Assembly (NCBI GenBank): GCA_002170395.1
Contig: NHEJ01000004.1
Coordinates: forward strand, 62,001-126,000
Direction of reading: 5' to 3'
DNA: 64,000 bases
Origin: Betaproteobacteria bacterium TMED82
Lineage (GTDB): Bacteria; Pseudomonadota; Gammaproteobacteria; Burkholderiales; Burkholderiaceae_A
The notes beneath the pieces were generated by a model. The model ran no database searches and had not been told where the DNA came from. It saw nothing but the letters and a program-made list of their open reading frames with translations. Below, in pieces: positions 51,818 to 61,905 of the stretch (the first letter of the stretch is position 1; each line of letters opens with the position of its first letter). The translations under genes and the position numbers were made by a program.

Positions 51818-51897
51818 TTAACGACCCAAAAAACTAATTTCAACCTTTACTAAAAACATCAAAAATGTAATCCGGAGTTTTACTTTAATCTAAGAGC

Positions 51898-52899
51898 TCA
51901 ATCAGATGCTAACTTAGCTCTAGGGTGTGAGTCATCATATATTTTAGCCAAATGCTGATGATCTAATTTTGTATAAATTTGAGTACTTGTTATATTTGCA
52001 TGCCCGAGCATTTCTTGAACAGCCCGCAGGTTTCCACTTGACTGCAAAAGATGGCTCGCAAAAGAATGTCTTAACATATGGGGATGAACAGAAACCTTCC
52101 TGCCATTTTTAATTGAATGAGTACTGAATCGTCTTTGTATAGACCTAACCGAAAGTCTCTGTCCACGGTTATTAAAAAAGAGTGCGGTTTCATTATTTTC
52201 CGTTCTTTTCGTAAGGTTAAAGTCGTTTCTAAATTTAATCCATTCATTTATAGCCCTTAATGCAACTTTGCCCAATGGCACCTTTCTCCACCTAGAACCC
52301 TTACCAAAAACGATCACCATCTCCTGATCAAAATCAATCCACCCCATGCATTTCCGAGATTTTTCTAAATTCAAACACTGCACCTCGGAGACCCGTAAAC
52401 CAGACGAGTAGACAAGTTCAAATATAGCTTTATCACGAATGTTTATCCAAGAATTTTTTCCGTAGGCGGTATTCAAAAACTTTTGAGTCTCATCAACAGA
52501 CAGTGCCTTGGGCAAAGAATGACTTATTTTGGGTCCTTTAATTAATTTCATTGGGTTGGCATTTAACCATGTTTTTAAAAAACTATTATCCCTCTCTAGC
52601 TCCCAACTGTAGAAATTACGAATGGTCGACATTTTTCTAACTATAGTTCTATTTCCCAAATTCTTCTGTTTTAAATAACTTACTAACTTACGCATGTTTT
52701 GATGACATATAAGGTCATTAGGATCAGTATTCTTGCAACAATCCTTTAGGTAAAAAAGTAGCGTTTGTAAGTCGCCTCTATATGCCTTGAGAGTATGCTT
52801 AGACACCTGATCAATTTCTTTTAAGTATTTAAGAAATATTTCCACGCACTTGTTTAGACTATTAAAAAAAAATTTTCTATCCCTTGACTGATTCCACAT
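51898..52899 (-). CDS. xerC: Site-specific tyrosine recombinase XerC
   Basis: XerC with XerD resolves chromosome dimers at dif. From the ATG at 52899 (right after the DUF484 stop) the 333-residue protein has the SAM-like N-domain (FLKYLKEIDQVSKHTLKAYRGDL) and the catalytic residues: Arg in SSGLRVSEV, Lys in GKGSRWRKVP, HxxR in HPHMLRHSFASHLL, GH and Tyr in LGHANITSTQIYTKLDH. The dapF-DUF484-xerC cluster marks it as the housekeeping enzyme. Confidence 0.95.
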   Translation of the reverse strand: MWNQSRDRKFFFNSLNKCVEIFLKYLKEIDQVSKHTLKAYRGDLQTLLFYLKDCCKNTDPNDLICHQNMRKLVSYLKQKNLGNRTIVRKMSTIRNFYSWELERDNSFLKTWLNANPMKLIKGPKISHSLPKALSVDETQKFLNTAYGKNSWINIRDKAIFELVYSSGLRVSEVQCLNLEKSRKCMGWIDFDQEMVIVFGKGSRWRKVPLGKVALRAINEWIKFRNDFNLTKRTENNETALFFNNRGQRLSVRSIQRRFSTHSIKNGRKVSVHPHMLRHSFASHLLQSSGNLRAVQEMLGHANITSTQIYTKLDHQHLAKIYDDSHPRAKLASD

Positions 52900-52900
52900 G

Positions 52901-53611
52901 CTAACTTTTTGCCTTTGTAATAATCGAGGAGGCGAAAATGTAACCCAAAGAATCAAGAAAAAAAGTACCGAGATCCGCAGCAAATTGATTTTCATCAACA
53001 GCAGCAAAAATCAATACGCCACATGTTTGATCTGATTTCGAAAAACGTATGGGAACGATAGCCACGCTATTTATTTCCTTCGCAAGATCGGAATTACCAA
53101 CAACCAGATTACTAACTAACAGCTCTAACCAGTCAGTTAATTTTTTTTTTGAATTAATCACTAGTGAAGTTTTCAAAGCCTTTATTTCAGCCTCCGCAAT
53201 GCTATCATGGGATTTATATTGTTTTGATATGTTAGCACAACCAAGTGAGGGGTCACTTAAAAAAAAGACGCCTCCAAGCTGTACCCCAAACTTTGTCATC
53301 ACTGATTTGACTAAAAATTTAACTCTATTTCTAGATTTCATATTGATAATGCTTTGACACCAATCTACAAATTTTAAATGAATGTTTTCATTTTCTCTTG
53401 CAATGGTCGAAAGACAGTTTATCTTCTTCTTTAATTTTTGTAATTCTTTTCTCAACATTGAATTTTGCTTGACAAGCAGCGAAGTTGAATTGCCGATGTT
53501 TTCGTGGGGAAAATTTAGGTTTGCAATTAAATCTGGATTTCTATTAAAAAAATTAATGTTGTCAGATAAATATTGTTTCACATTGTCTTCTGTTATGAAA
53601 TTTGAGTCCAT
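52901..53611 (-). CDS. DUF484 family protein
   Basis: A 236-residue cytoplasmic protein: N-terminal DUF484 pattern (VKQYLSDNINFFNRNPDLIANLNFPH in segments), a coiled coil (LRKELQKLKKKINCLSTIAREN) and a GAF-like domain (VQLGGVFFLSDPSL; VAIVPIRFSKSDQTCGVLIFAAVDENQF by parts). It is nearly always between dapF and xerC in proteobacteria; the function is not known. The xerC start lies 1 base after its stop. Confidence 0.92.
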   Translation of the reverse strand: MDSNFITEDNVKQYLSDNINFFNRNPDLIANLNFPHENIGNSTSLLVKQNSMLRKELQKLKKKINCLSTIARENENIHLKFVDWCQSIINMKSRNRVKFLVKSVMTKFGVQLGGVFFLSDPSLGCANISKQYKSHDSIAEAEIKALKTSLVINSKKKLTDWLELLVSNLVVGNSDLAKEINSVAIVPIRFSKSDQTCGVLIFAAVDENQFAADLGTFFLDSLGYIFASSIITKAKS

Positions 53612-53643
53612 TTTTAATCACCTATAGTTTTGTGCTAATTTCA

Positions 53644-54525
53644 TTACTGCTCTATATCAATTTCTCCAGTAAAAACTGTTTTTGCTGGGCCGCTCAAAAA
53701 TACGCTATCTTCACTACCACCCGACCAAGATACGATCATATAGCCTAAACACACATTTACGATTATGTCAGTTTCCGATTGTAGTTTTTCCAGGCAAATC
53801 CCACTAACTGCTGCTGCACACGCCCCGGTGCCACAGGCTCTAGTCTCTCCTACTCCTCTCTCAAAGACACGCATCTGAATCTCTGTAGTAGAAATTAACT
53901 TGCATATTTCCAAGTTTACTCCGCTTGAAAACATTTTAGACATCATTATCCAATCTGCAAATTCACTTACTCGAGGGCTGTAAAGATCATCAACCCAACA
54001 AACCACATGAGGGTTACCAATTGAAACAGGAAACAAACAAAACTTAAATTGACTTTGCCATGGCACCCAATAAGCTTCATGATTTTTAAATTGATTTTTT
54101 TCTAAACCTTTAACATTGAAACCTATCTCTTTTGCTCCAGGTTTTGGAGTTGTCATTTCAACTCGAATAAAATCATCTCCAATTTTTTCAACGTCTATTA
54201 AACCTGCGCGGCAAGATAAAGAAATTTTATCTTTATCACTTAGATTGTGATCTTTGATGAATTTAAAAATGCAACGAGCGCCATTTCCACATTGCTCAAC
54301 TTCTTTTCCATCTGCATTAAATATTCGATACTCAAAAATATCGCCTCTTTGATCTTTTAATTTCTTGATAAGAAGAATTTGGTCAGCTCCAACCCCTAAT
54401 CTTCTATCAGCTAGAAATTTAAAATTAGTAGAGTCTAGACGTAATTTACCACCAATAAAAAAATCTTGGTTTAGAACTAAAAAATCATTGCCCAAGCTTT
54501 GCATTTTGACAAACTTAAATTTCAT
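53644..54525 (-). CDS. dapF: Diaminopimelate epimerase
   Basis: Converts LL- to meso-diaminopimelate for lysine and peptidoglycan. The 293-residue protein has MQSLGNDFLVLNQD and the two catalytic cysteines in EQCGNGARC and ACGTGACAA, with GNPHVVCWVDD between. Its start overlaps the end of the acyltransferase gene by 11 bases. Confidence 0.96.
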   Translation of the reverse strand: MKFKFVKMQSLGNDFLVLNQDFFIGGKLRLDSTNFKFLADRRLGVGADQILLIKKLKDQRGDIFEYRIFNADGKEVEQCGNGARCIFKFIKDHNLSDKDKISLSCRAGLIDVEKIGDDFIRVEMTTPKPGAKEIGFNVKGLEKNQFKNHEAYWVPWQSQFKFCLFPVSIGNPHVVCWVDDLYSPRVSEFADWIMMSKMFSSGVNLEICKLISTTEIQMRVFERGVGETRACGTGACAAAVSGICLEKLQSETDIIVNVCLGYMIVSWSGGSEDSVFLSGPAKTVFTGEIDIEQ

Positions 54526-55405
54526 TAAAATTTTCTCTTACTTTTGGTTTCTTATATCTATCGTAGCTCCATAAATAATGGTTAGGATCTGAACAAACCA
54601 ACCCCTCAACATACTTATTCATCAAAGTGGATAGCTCAACTGTTTCAGAAACAGTTTTTTTTATTTCCTCAAACTGCAGCCATTCCTGAAAATTAAGTGT
54701 CCAACCCGACATTCTACGTTCGCATGTTACCCACACAATTGGAGCTCTAGTAATAGTGGCTAGCCTAATAGCTAATAAATTGGTATACGCGGCCTTACCA
54801 AAAAAAGGTGCCCAAACACCAGCATTTAGAAAGGGAACTTGATCAGGAAGTATTCCGACAGACTCTCCTCGCCTAAGAGCCTTCAGGAGTTCCTTTACGC
54901 CAGAATAGTCAGAAATTACAAAATTTATTTTTGAATTATGACGCAAGTGTAGCAATAGTTTTCTTAGCAGCTTATTTTTTGGAGGTTTGTACAGAACTGT
55001 AATTGGAAAATGTTCGGAGTAAAGCCTCGGAGCAAGCTCAAAAGCGCCCAAATGAGGCGTTAAACAAATTAATCCTTTACCTTTCTTAAGTAGGTCAGCA
55101 ACTTTGTCTAAACCATTCATCTTAATCGCCACAGTTGGCTTTTTGTTAGACCAAATTTTCGGTAACTCCGAGATTAAAAGACCGGCATTTCCTACAGCTA
55201 ATGGAAAGCTAGCCTTATTCATGCCAGGTTTAACCTCAGACATAATAGCCGTTTCCCAGTTTTCCCGAATCTTTTTCCTGTATTTCGGAGATACAACCCA
55301 GAATACCCAACCTAAACCAAAACCGAAGAGTCTTAAAATAGAGATAGGGAAATAACCCAAAATTCCGAAGATAAAACTAATAATCTTTAAAGTTAGGTCC
55401 ATCAA
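54515..55405 (-). CDS. Lipid A biosynthesis acyltransferase, LpxL/LpxM family
   Basis: Adds a secondary acyl chain to lipid A at the inner membrane. The 296-residue protein has an N-terminal membrane segment, the catalytic HxxxxE in CLTPHLGAFELAPRLY, and GILPDQVPFLNAGVWAPFFG. The acyl chain length used cannot be read. It is divergent from metK (64 bases between starts), which is the usual betaproteobacterial arrangement. Confidence 0.92.
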   Translation of the reverse strand: MMDLTLKIISFIFGILGYFPISILRLFGFGLGWVFWVVSPKYRKKIRENWETAIMSEVKPGMNKASFPLAVGNAGLLISELPKIWSNKKPTVAIKMNGLDKVADLLKKGKGLICLTPHLGAFELAPRLYSEHFPITVLYKPPKNKLLRKLLLHLRHNSKINFVISDYSGVKELLKALRRGESVGILPDQVPFLNAGVWAPFFGKAAYTNLLAIRLATITRAPIVWVTCERRMSGWTLNFQEWLQFEEIKKTVSETVELSTLMNKYVEGLVCSDPNHYLWSYDRYKKPKVRENFNEI

Positions 55406-55469
55406 TTTTTTTTTATCCTTTAAATAAATTATAGTTACAAATTAAGACATATATTAGAAAAGAAAGAAA

Positions 55470-56633
55470 ATGATGAAGAATTCATACTTATTTACCTCAG
55501 AGTCGGTGTCAGAAGGACATCCTGATAAAGTGTCAGATCAAATTTCTGATGCTATTCTTGATTCAATTTTAGAAATTGATCCTCATTCCAGAGTGGCCGC
55601 TGAAACCCTGTGCAATACTGGCTTAGTGGTTCTAGCTGGAGAAATTACCACTAATGCTGAAGTTGACTACATTCAAGTGGCTCGAGACACTCTGAAAGAG
55701 ATTGGTTACGACAATACCGAATATGGAATCGACTATAAAGGAGCTGGTGTTTTAGTTGCTTACGACAAGCAAAGCCCAGATATTGCGATGGGAGTAGACA
55801 AAGACGATTCTTTGAACCAAGGTGCTGGCGATCAAGGCCTTATGTTCGGGTTTGCTTGTAAAGAAACTAAAAATCTCATGCCAGTTGCTATTGATACTGC
55901 TCATAAGATTGTCCAAAGACAATCTGAACTGCGAAAAAATGGAACACTTAACTGGCTCAGACCTGATGCCAAATCGCAAGTGACCCTAGAGTATAAAGAC
56001 AATCGACCATTTAGGATTGACACCATAGTGCTCTCTTCCCAGCATGCTCCTGACATAGAATTGTCTACCCTTGAGGAGGCAGCCATTGAGGAAATTATTA
56101 AACCTATTATTCCCAAAGATTTAATTAAAGGAGACATTAAGTATCTGATCAACCCAACTGGAAGGTTCGTAATAGGTGGACCACAGGGTGATTGTGGTCT
56201 AACTGGAAGAAAAATTATAGTCGATACTTATGGGGGTGCTGCTCCTCATGGGGGAGGAGCATTTTCCGGTAAGGACCCTTCTAAAGTAGACCGATCGGCA
56301 GCTTATGTCGGAAGATACGTCGCGAAAAACATTGTTGCGGCTGAATTAGCAGAAAAAGCATTAGTACAAATCAGTTATGCCATTGGTGTTGCTGAACCAA
56401 CATCAATTAATGTTTCTACGATGGGTACTGGAAAAGTTCCGGACGATATCATTGAAAAAGCGGTAAGAGAATCCTTTGATTTAAGACCGAAAGGTATAGT
56501 TAATATGTTGGATTTATTGCGTCCAATCTACAAAGAGACAGCGGCTTACGGGCACTTCGGTAGAGAAAATGCAAACTTTACTTGGGAAAATAGAGATAAA
56601 GTTGAAAAATTGCTTTCAATCTGTGGTTTATAA
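55470..56633 (+). CDS. metK: S-adenosylmethionine synthetase
   Basis: Makes SAM from methionine and ATP. The 387-residue protein has the signature [32 protein letters not shown] and [19 protein letters not shown]. Two ATG codons lie in tandem at 55470 and 55473. SAM demand in this window is high (BioA, BioB, BioC and several methyltransferases). The SAH riboswitch and ahcY lie downstream. Confidence 0.97.
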   Translation: MMKNSYLFTSESVSEGHPDKVSDQISDAILDSILEIDPHSRVAAETLCNTGLVVLAGEITTNAEVDYIQVARDTLKEIGYDNTEYGIDYKGAGVLVAYDKQSPDIAMGVDKDDSLNQGAGDQGLMFGFACKETKNLMPVAIDTAHKIVQRQSELRKNGTLNWLRPDAKSQVTLEYKDNRPFRIDTIVLSSQHAPDIELSTLEEAAIEEIIKPIIPKDLIKGDIKYLINPTGRFVIGGPQGDCGLTGRKIIVDTYGGAAPHGGGAFSGKDPSKVDRSAAYVGRYVAKNIVAAELAEKALVQISYAIGVAEPTSINVSTMGTGKVPDDIIEKAVRESFDLRPKGIVNMLDLLRPIYKETAAYGHFGRENANFTWENRDKVEKLLSICGL

Positions 56634-56710
56634 AGTTCCATTGCCTTGATCTAGTATGAACTTTTTAGTTTTTTACCTTTCTAATTGTCTGAATATTGTA
56701 TAATGGTGAG

Positions 56711-56778
56711 TTATTTAAGGAGCGTTGCAGGTACCCTAATCCCCAGGCTTAAATAACTTATAGTAATAACGGCGCTCG
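56711..56778 (+). ncRNA. SAH riboswitch before ahcY
   Basis: Stem P1 TTATTTAAG (56711-56719) with CTTAAATAA (56748-56756); conserved core GGAGCGTTGCAGG and CCCCAGGC; pseudoknot GAGCG (56720-56724) with CGCTC (56773-56777), in AACGGCGCTCG. It ends about 24 bases before the ahcY ATG. This is the class that turns on ahcY when S-adenosylhomocysteine builds up. Confidence 0.93.
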
Positions 56779-56802
56779 TAAATTTCAATTCAGGAGACAA
56801 GT

Positions 56803-58224
56803 ATGAGTGCTGTTTTAAAAAAAACTTTAACGCAAAATTACGTAATTTCAGACCTTAACCTTGCTGAATGGGGGAGAAAAGAAATTGAAATTGCTGAGAC
56901 CGAAATGCCGGGTCTCATGGCGATTAAGAAAGAATTTTCCGAAAAAAAACCTTTACTTGGAGCAAAAATTTCTGGATCACTCCATATGACGATCCAAACT
57001 GCCGTTTTAATCGAGACTCTTATTGAGCTTGGTGCAGAAGTCCGATGGGCATCATGCAATGTATTTTCAACACAGGATCATGCGGCCGCAGCCATCGCGA
57101 AAAGCGGGATTCCCGTTTTTGCTAAAAAAGGGGAGAGTCTAGATGAGTACTGGGAGTATACGCACCAGATTTTCTGCTGGGAAAATGGTGAAAGTAGCAA
57201 TATGATTCTAGATGATGGGGGTGATGCTACTTTGCTATTACATCTTGGAGCAAGAGCGCAGCATGATAAGAGTTTGCTTTCCAACCCTACTAGTGAAGAA
57301 GAAGAAGCTTTATTCAAAGCTATTAAAAATAAGCTTAAGAAAGACCCTGGATTTTACCAGCGAAATTTAGATTCTATAATTGGAGTTACTGAAGAAACCA
57401 CGACCGGCGTTTTGCGATTAAATGAAATGGCTGCTGAAGGAAGTTTGGCTTTCCGGGCTATTAACGTTAACGATTCAGTTACGAAAAGTAAATTTGATAA
57501 TTTATACGGATGTAGGGAATCCCTAGTAGACGGAATAAAGAGAGCTACAGATGTAATGATTGCAGGCAAAACTGCTGTGGTTTGTGGCTACGGTGACGTT
57601 GGAAAGGGTTCTGCACAAGCACTTAGGGCTCTATCTGCTCAAGTATGGGTTACTGAAGTCGACCCAATTTGTGCGCTCCAAGCCGCCATGGAGGGGTTCA
57701 AGGTAGTAACAATGGAGTACGCTTCGGACAAAGCGGATATATTCGTTACAGCCACTGGAAACAAATCAGTGATCACAAGAAAGCACATGGATTTAATGAA
57801 AAATGAAGCAATTGTTTGTAATATTGGACATTTTGACAATGAGATTGATGTTGCTGGAATTGAAGAATTAACTTGGGAAGAAATTAAACCTCAAGTTGAC
57901 CATGTAATTTTTCCAAATGGAAAAAAAATAATCTTGCTGGCTCAGGGAAGACTAGTAAATTTAGGTTGCGCGACGGGCCACCCAAGCTATGTAATGAGTT
58001 CTTCGTTTGCTAATCAGGTGATCGCTCAAATAGAATTATTTTGTAACCAAAGTCGTTACGCCAATGGAAAAGTTTACGTTTTGCCTAAACACCTAGATGA
58101 AAAAGTCGCTAGGCTTCACTTAGATTCTATTGGTGCTCAACTAACAGATCTTAGCTCAGAACAAGCGAAATATATCGGCGTAAATGTTGAGGGCCCATAC
58201 AAAGCTGAGACTTACAGGTACTAA
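56803..58224 (+). CDS. ahcY: Adenosylhomocysteinase
   Basis: Hydrolyses SAH to adenosine and homocysteine, relieving inhibition of methyltransferases. The 473-residue protein has [16 protein letters not shown], the NAD site [18 protein letters not shown] and a C-terminal [10 protein letters not shown], the conserved KxxxYRY tail. A GGAGA stands before the ATG. The leader holds an SAH riboswitch, giving direct feedback from its substrate. metF follows at once. Confidence 0.97.
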   Translation: MSAVLKKTLTQNYVISDLNLAEWGRKEIEIAETEMPGLMAIKKEFSEKKPLLGAKISGSLHMTIQTAVLIETLIELGAEVRWASCNVFSTQDHAAAAIAKSGIPVFAKKGESLDEYWEYTHQIFCWENGESSNMILDDGGDATLLLHLGARAQHDKSLLSNPTSEEEEALFKAIKNKLKKDPGFYQRNLDSIIGVTEETTTGVLRLNEMAAEGSLAFRAINVNDSVTKSKFDNLYGCRESLVDGIKRATDVMIAGKTAVVCGYGDVGKGSAQALRALSAQVWVTEVDPICALQAAMEGFKVVTMEYASDKADIFVTATGNKSVITRKHMDLMKNEAIVCNIGHFDNEIDVAGIEELTWEEIKPQVDHVIFPNGKKIILLAQGRLVNLGCATGHPSYVMSSSFANQVIAQIELFCNQSRYANGKVYVLPKHLDEKVARLHLDSIGAQLTDLSSEQAKYIGVNVEGPYKAETYRY

Positions 58225-58225
58225 G

Positions 58226-59053
58226 TTGGAATTGAGTGTAGAATTCTTTCCTCCTAAAACGGAGGAGGGAATGTCTAGATTTGTTAATGCTGCGAAAGAT
58301 TTGTCTAAAGTTAATCTCAATTACGCGTCAGTAACTTACGGCGCAGGAGGCTCCACTAAAAGCGGAACAATGTCAGCTGTAGACCAATTAAATGGGTTAT
58401 TCCAGTCCGCAGTTCCCCATATTTCTTGTGTGGGATCGTCCGAAAAGCAAGCTCAATCACTTCTGGACCAGTACGTTGCTAAAAGGCTTAACCATTTAAT
58501 AGTTTTGAGAGGAGACTTACCCTCTGGGTTCGGTGGAAGCGGGGAATTTCAATATGCAAGCGATTTAGTAAGATTTATCCGAAAGAAATTCGACAGCCAT
58601 TTCAGAATTGAGGTAGCAGCTTATCCAGAAACCCACCCTCAGGCAAAGAGTTGCAGAGACGATATAGAAAATTTCATTGCAAAGGTGGAGGCCGGAGCAG
58701 ACGGGGCGATTACACAATATTTTTACAACTCCGATGCATATTTTAGATTTGTAGATGAGGTTGGGAAATTCGGAGTTAAAATTCCCATAGTGCCCGGCAT
58801 CATGCCAATTACTAATTATACGCAACTTGTTAGATTTTCAGACGCCTGTGGCGCTGAAGTTCCAAGATGGATAAAGAACAGGTTGGCTCAGTTTGCTGAT
58901 GATTCGAAATCAATCAAAGAATTCGGACTAGAAGTTGTATCTAATCTTTGTGATCAGCTAGTTACCGCTGGAGTTCCAGGATTACACTTTTACTCTATGA
59001 ATAAATCTAATATGACATTAGAGATTTTAAAAAATGTTGGTCTCGTGAAATAG
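58226..59053 (+). CDS. metF: Methylenetetrahydrofolate reductase
   Basis: Supplies 5-methyl-THF for methionine synthesis. The protein (275 residues) begins ELSVEFFPPKTEEGMSRF, then YASVTYGAGGSTKSGT, GDLPSGFGGSGEF, AYPETHPQA and PIVPGIMPITNY. No ATG or GTG fits this start; the TTG at 58226, one base after the ahcY stop, gives a normal N-terminus and implies coupled translation. An ATG at 58184 in frame would put 14 extra residues inside ahcY. Confidence 0.93.
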   Translation: MELSVEFFPPKTEEGMSRFVNAAKDLSKVNLNYASVTYGAGGSTKSGTMSAVDQLNGLFQSAVPHISCVGSSEKQAQSLLDQYVAKRLNHLIVLRGDLPSGFGGSGEFQYASDLVRFIRKKFDSHFRIEVAAYPETHPQAKSCRDDIENFIAKVEAGADGAITQYFYNSDAYFRFVDEVGKFGVKIPIVPGIMPITNYTQLVRFSDACGAEVPRWIKNRLAQFADDSKSIKEFGLEVVSNLCDQLVTAGVPGLHFYSMNKSNMTLEILKNVGLVK

Positions 59054-59059
59054 GATTAA

Positions 59060-60943
59060 ATGTTCGTAAAGAACTTTATTTTAATTTTTTGCTTAATTTT
59101 TTTTTCTGAGGTTTGCTCTCAAAACCTAGACAGTGAAGATGCTTTACTTCAAGCGAGAGAAGCTTTCGAAGCAGAAGATTTGCATAAGTTATCCAAAGTA
59201 AAGTCTTTAACGAATAATGAAGAACTCAAAAGATGGTTGGATTTTTGGCATCTGAGAATTTTAATAAATCAAAAACAAGCCAGTAAAGAAACAGACCAGA
59301 GATTGAAAACTTTTTTAGAATTAAATTCTTTCCATCCTTTAAAAGAGAGAATAACGGATATTTGGGTTGAATCATTAATCGAACTATCTAACGAGACCAA
59401 CATAGACTATCTAAAGAAAAAAATCAGCAGCACCTTTCCAAAACTACAAAATCAATCCGCTGAATGTTTTTTGGCTGCTCGTTCAGGCATCACATTAGAA
59501 GAGACTAGAAGACTCATTTATGGAAATGAAAGCATTGTTGGCTGTGTAAAACTTCTTCTTTTTACCATTAAAGAAAAAAAAACAACTCCGGAATTTATAG
59601 TTTACAACGCGAGGCACGCTGCAAACGCAGGGAAGCTAAATGTTGCACTTCTTATACTAAAAACTGGTAGGTCATTTCTTTCCAAAAAATCTTATCAATC
59701 CGAAGTTAGGCTAGCGAAGATCATAGCTTTGTCAAAAAAAAATAGCAGACGAGCTTACAAGAGATTCATCAAAGGACAAAAGTTTTTAAATGATGAGCAG
59801 AGAGATTATGGTGCTATTCAAATTGGCTCAGCCTTATTCGGTGTTACTCACTCAAAATACAGAAATTTAATAAAAAATAGATTGAAAAATATTAAAAATT
59901 ACCCAGATGATATTATTGAAACTTTAGCAAGGATAGCTCTCAGGGACGGAGACTTCAATACACTAGCGTTCATTATTGAAAAAATGTCAGCTAACCTGAG
60001 TAAAAAAGACTCTTGGCAATATTGGAAGGCAGTAACGATGACGGAAAAAGGGTTAACAATTCAGTCATATAAAATTTTTGATCAATTACGAAAAAACTGG
60101 TCTTTTTATGGAATTCTAGCCAGAGAAAAGCTTGGTTATCTTAGTAAACCAAAATTCGATAAGGTAACAACCGCTATAGACTACAGTTATGAGAAAAAAA
60201 TTAATAGTCAGAGGTTTAAGTTGGTTATGCTTTTTTATAAACAGAAATTATATAAAGAAGCCTTACTTGAATGGAATGATATGCTAAAAAATTTAAATGA
60301 TACCGAATTAATAAATTTTTCTAGATTTTTGAGAAGAGAAAAAGTCTATGATCGATCTATATCCGCAGCATTAAAAACAAAACATTTTCATGATTATTCT
60401 TTACGATATCCTGTTCCCTACCAAAAAGTAATAGTAGCGGAGAGTAAAACACACTCAATCCCCCCATGGCTTACCATGGGGTTAATTAGACAAGAATCAC
60501 GTTTTAATTCCTCGGCAATTTCTAACTCTGGCGCCAGAGGGCTCATGCAAATAATGCCTGCTACCGGGAAGTCGATTTCTAAACAATTAAAGTTAGGGTA
60601 TTCAAAAAAAAATGATTTATTGGCACTAGATGTAAACGTTTCGATGGGATCTTATTATGTTAAAAAATTAATGGCTAGATTCCAATCTTTCCCCATTGCC
60701 ATAGCAGCCTACAATGCCGGGCCCTCTCGCGCAAAGGTTTGGAAAAATGATTCGTCTAGCAGTTTATCTGGTGCTGCTTTTACAGAATCCATTCCTTTTG
60801 ATGAAACCAGAAACTATGTAAAAACTGTTTTGTCTAGTGCGATTATTTATTCTAGAATTTACGATGATGCTCCGCCATTTGGGTTGAGAACTAATAAACA
60901 TTCATTCGTAATATTGAATGAACTGTTGGGGATATTAAATTAA
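59060..60943 (+). CDS. slt: Soluble lytic murein transglycosylase (Slt type)
   Basis: Cleaves peptidoglycan glycan strands in the periplasm, producing anhydro ends. The 627-residue protein has a signal peptide (LIFCLIFFSEVCS), a long helical superhelix domain and a C-terminal SLT domain: MGLIRQESRFNSSAISNSGARGLMQIMPATG in segments, with the catalytic Glu in RQES, then AIAAYNAGPSRAKVW and ETRNYVK. Length fits Slt70. It follows metF by 6 bases. Confidence 0.93.
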   Translation: MFVKNFILIFCLIFFSEVCSQNLDSEDALLQAREAFEAEDLHKLSKVKSLTNNEELKRWLDFWHLRILINQKQASKETDQRLKTFLELNSFHPLKERITDIWVESLIELSNETNIDYLKKKISSTFPKLQNQSAECFLAARSGITLEETRRLIYGNESIVGCVKLLLFTIKEKKTTPEFIVYNARHAANAGKLNVALLILKTGRSFLSKKSYQSEVRLAKIIALSKKNSRRAYKRFIKGQKFLNDEQRDYGAIQIGSALFGVTHSKYRNLIKNRLKNIKNYPDDIIETLARIALRDGDFNTLAFIIEKMSANLSKKDSWQYWKAVTMTEKGLTIQSYKIFDQLRKNWSFYGILAREKLGYLSKPKFDKVTTAIDYSYEKKINSQRFKLVMLFYKQKLYKEALLEWNDMLKNLNDTELINFSRFLRREKVYDRSISAALKTKHFHDYSLRYPVPYQKVIVAESKTHSIPPWLTMGLIRQESRFNSSAISNSGARGLMQIMPATGKSISKQLKLGYSKKNDLLALDVNVSMGSYYVKKLMARFQSFPIAIAAYNAGPSRAKVWKNDSSSSLSGAAFTESIPFDETRNYVKTVLSSAIIYSRIYDDAPPFGLRTNKHSFVILNELLGILN

Positions 60944-60959
60944 TTTATTTGGATAATCT

Positions 60960-61883
60960 ATGGTGATGTTACGGAAAAAAATAAAAGAGACTATCGCAAT
61001 TTTAGGTGGTAGTGGGTTTATCGGCAAAGCACTTACACTTGAATTATCTAAAGGTAATTTTAACTTAAAGGTCTTAACAAAAAATAAAGTAAAAACCCGT
61101 CCTTTATGGCCCATTCCTAATGTTGAAGTAATAGAATATGAAAATGGCATCGACAGTCTGTCAAAGGCGCTCCAAAATGTCGATATAATCATTAATCTTG
61201 TCGGGTGCCTCCAATCTAGCATTGGTCAACCATGGGGACCAGAGTTTGATGATGCCCATGTAAAGTTGGTTGAAAACCTTGTAAAGGTTTCAAATAAAAT
61301 TAAACACGACAAAATAATTCATATCAGTGCTTTAGGAGTCAGTGATGATGCTCCTTCGATGTATTTGCGATCAAAAGTAGAGGGTGAAAGAATAATAAAT
61401 AGTATCAATTGTAATTCTGTAATTCTTAGACCATCTGTAGTTTTTGGGCCAGGAGATTCTTTCTTAAATCTCTTTAAAAAGTTACACTCTATCCTCCCTG
61501 TTTTACCACTTGCATCGGCGAACTCTTTATTTCAACCAATTTTTATAGGTGATTTGGTGAAAATAATTGTCGAGTGTATCAACATAAAGCAACCAAGTCA
61601 CAGGCTAATTTATGAATGCGTTGGGCCACAAGTCTTTTCGCTTTATGAACTTGTAAAAATCGTAGGGAAACATTCAAAAAGATCTGGAATAGTTGTTCCC
61701 TTACCGAAACTATTAGGATATTGTCAAGCCTTCTTGATGGAGTTACTCCCCGGTGAACCTCTCATGTCAAGGGATAATTTAGCATCTGCCTCCATTCCCA
61801 ATGTCTCTAGTAATGATGGCAAGATGATTTACAAATTAAAGGAACCTACGGATATTGAATCTGTAGCGCCGACATTTCTTTAA
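60960..61883 (+). CDS. NDUFA9-like NAD(P)-binding epimerase-fold protein
   Basis: A 307-residue short-chain dehydrogenase-like protein: Rossmann motif IAILGGSGFIGKALTLEL, IINLVGCLQSS, HISALGVSDDAPSMYLRSKVEGE (a Y-x-x-x-K-like YLRSK) and ILRPSVVFGPGD. This is the family of the complex I accessory protein NDUFA9 and bacterial relatives. In betaproteobacteria it commonly lies between slt and cca. Substrate unknown. Confidence 0.88.
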   Translation: MVMLRKKIKETIAILGGSGFIGKALTLELSKGNFNLKVLTKNKVKTRPLWPIPNVEVIEYENGIDSLSKALQNVDIIINLVGCLQSSIGQPWGPEFDDAHVKLVENLVKVSNKIKHDKIIHISALGVSDDAPSMYLRSKVEGERIINSINCNSVILRPSVVFGPGDSFLNLFKKLHSILPVLPLASANSLFQPIFIGDLVKIIVECINIKQPSHRLIYECVGPQVFSLYELVKIVGKHSKRSGIVVPLPKLLGYCQAFLMELLPGEPLMSRDNLASASIPNVSSNDGKMIYKLKEPTDIESVAPTFL

Positions 61884-61905
61884 ATATCAGGGTTTTAATA
61901 AATAA

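Noticed and set aside
51898-52899. Tyrosine recombinase as integrase of the island
   Set aside because: It is in the dapF-DUF484-xerC cluster, so it is the housekeeping XerC and 27 kb from the island.
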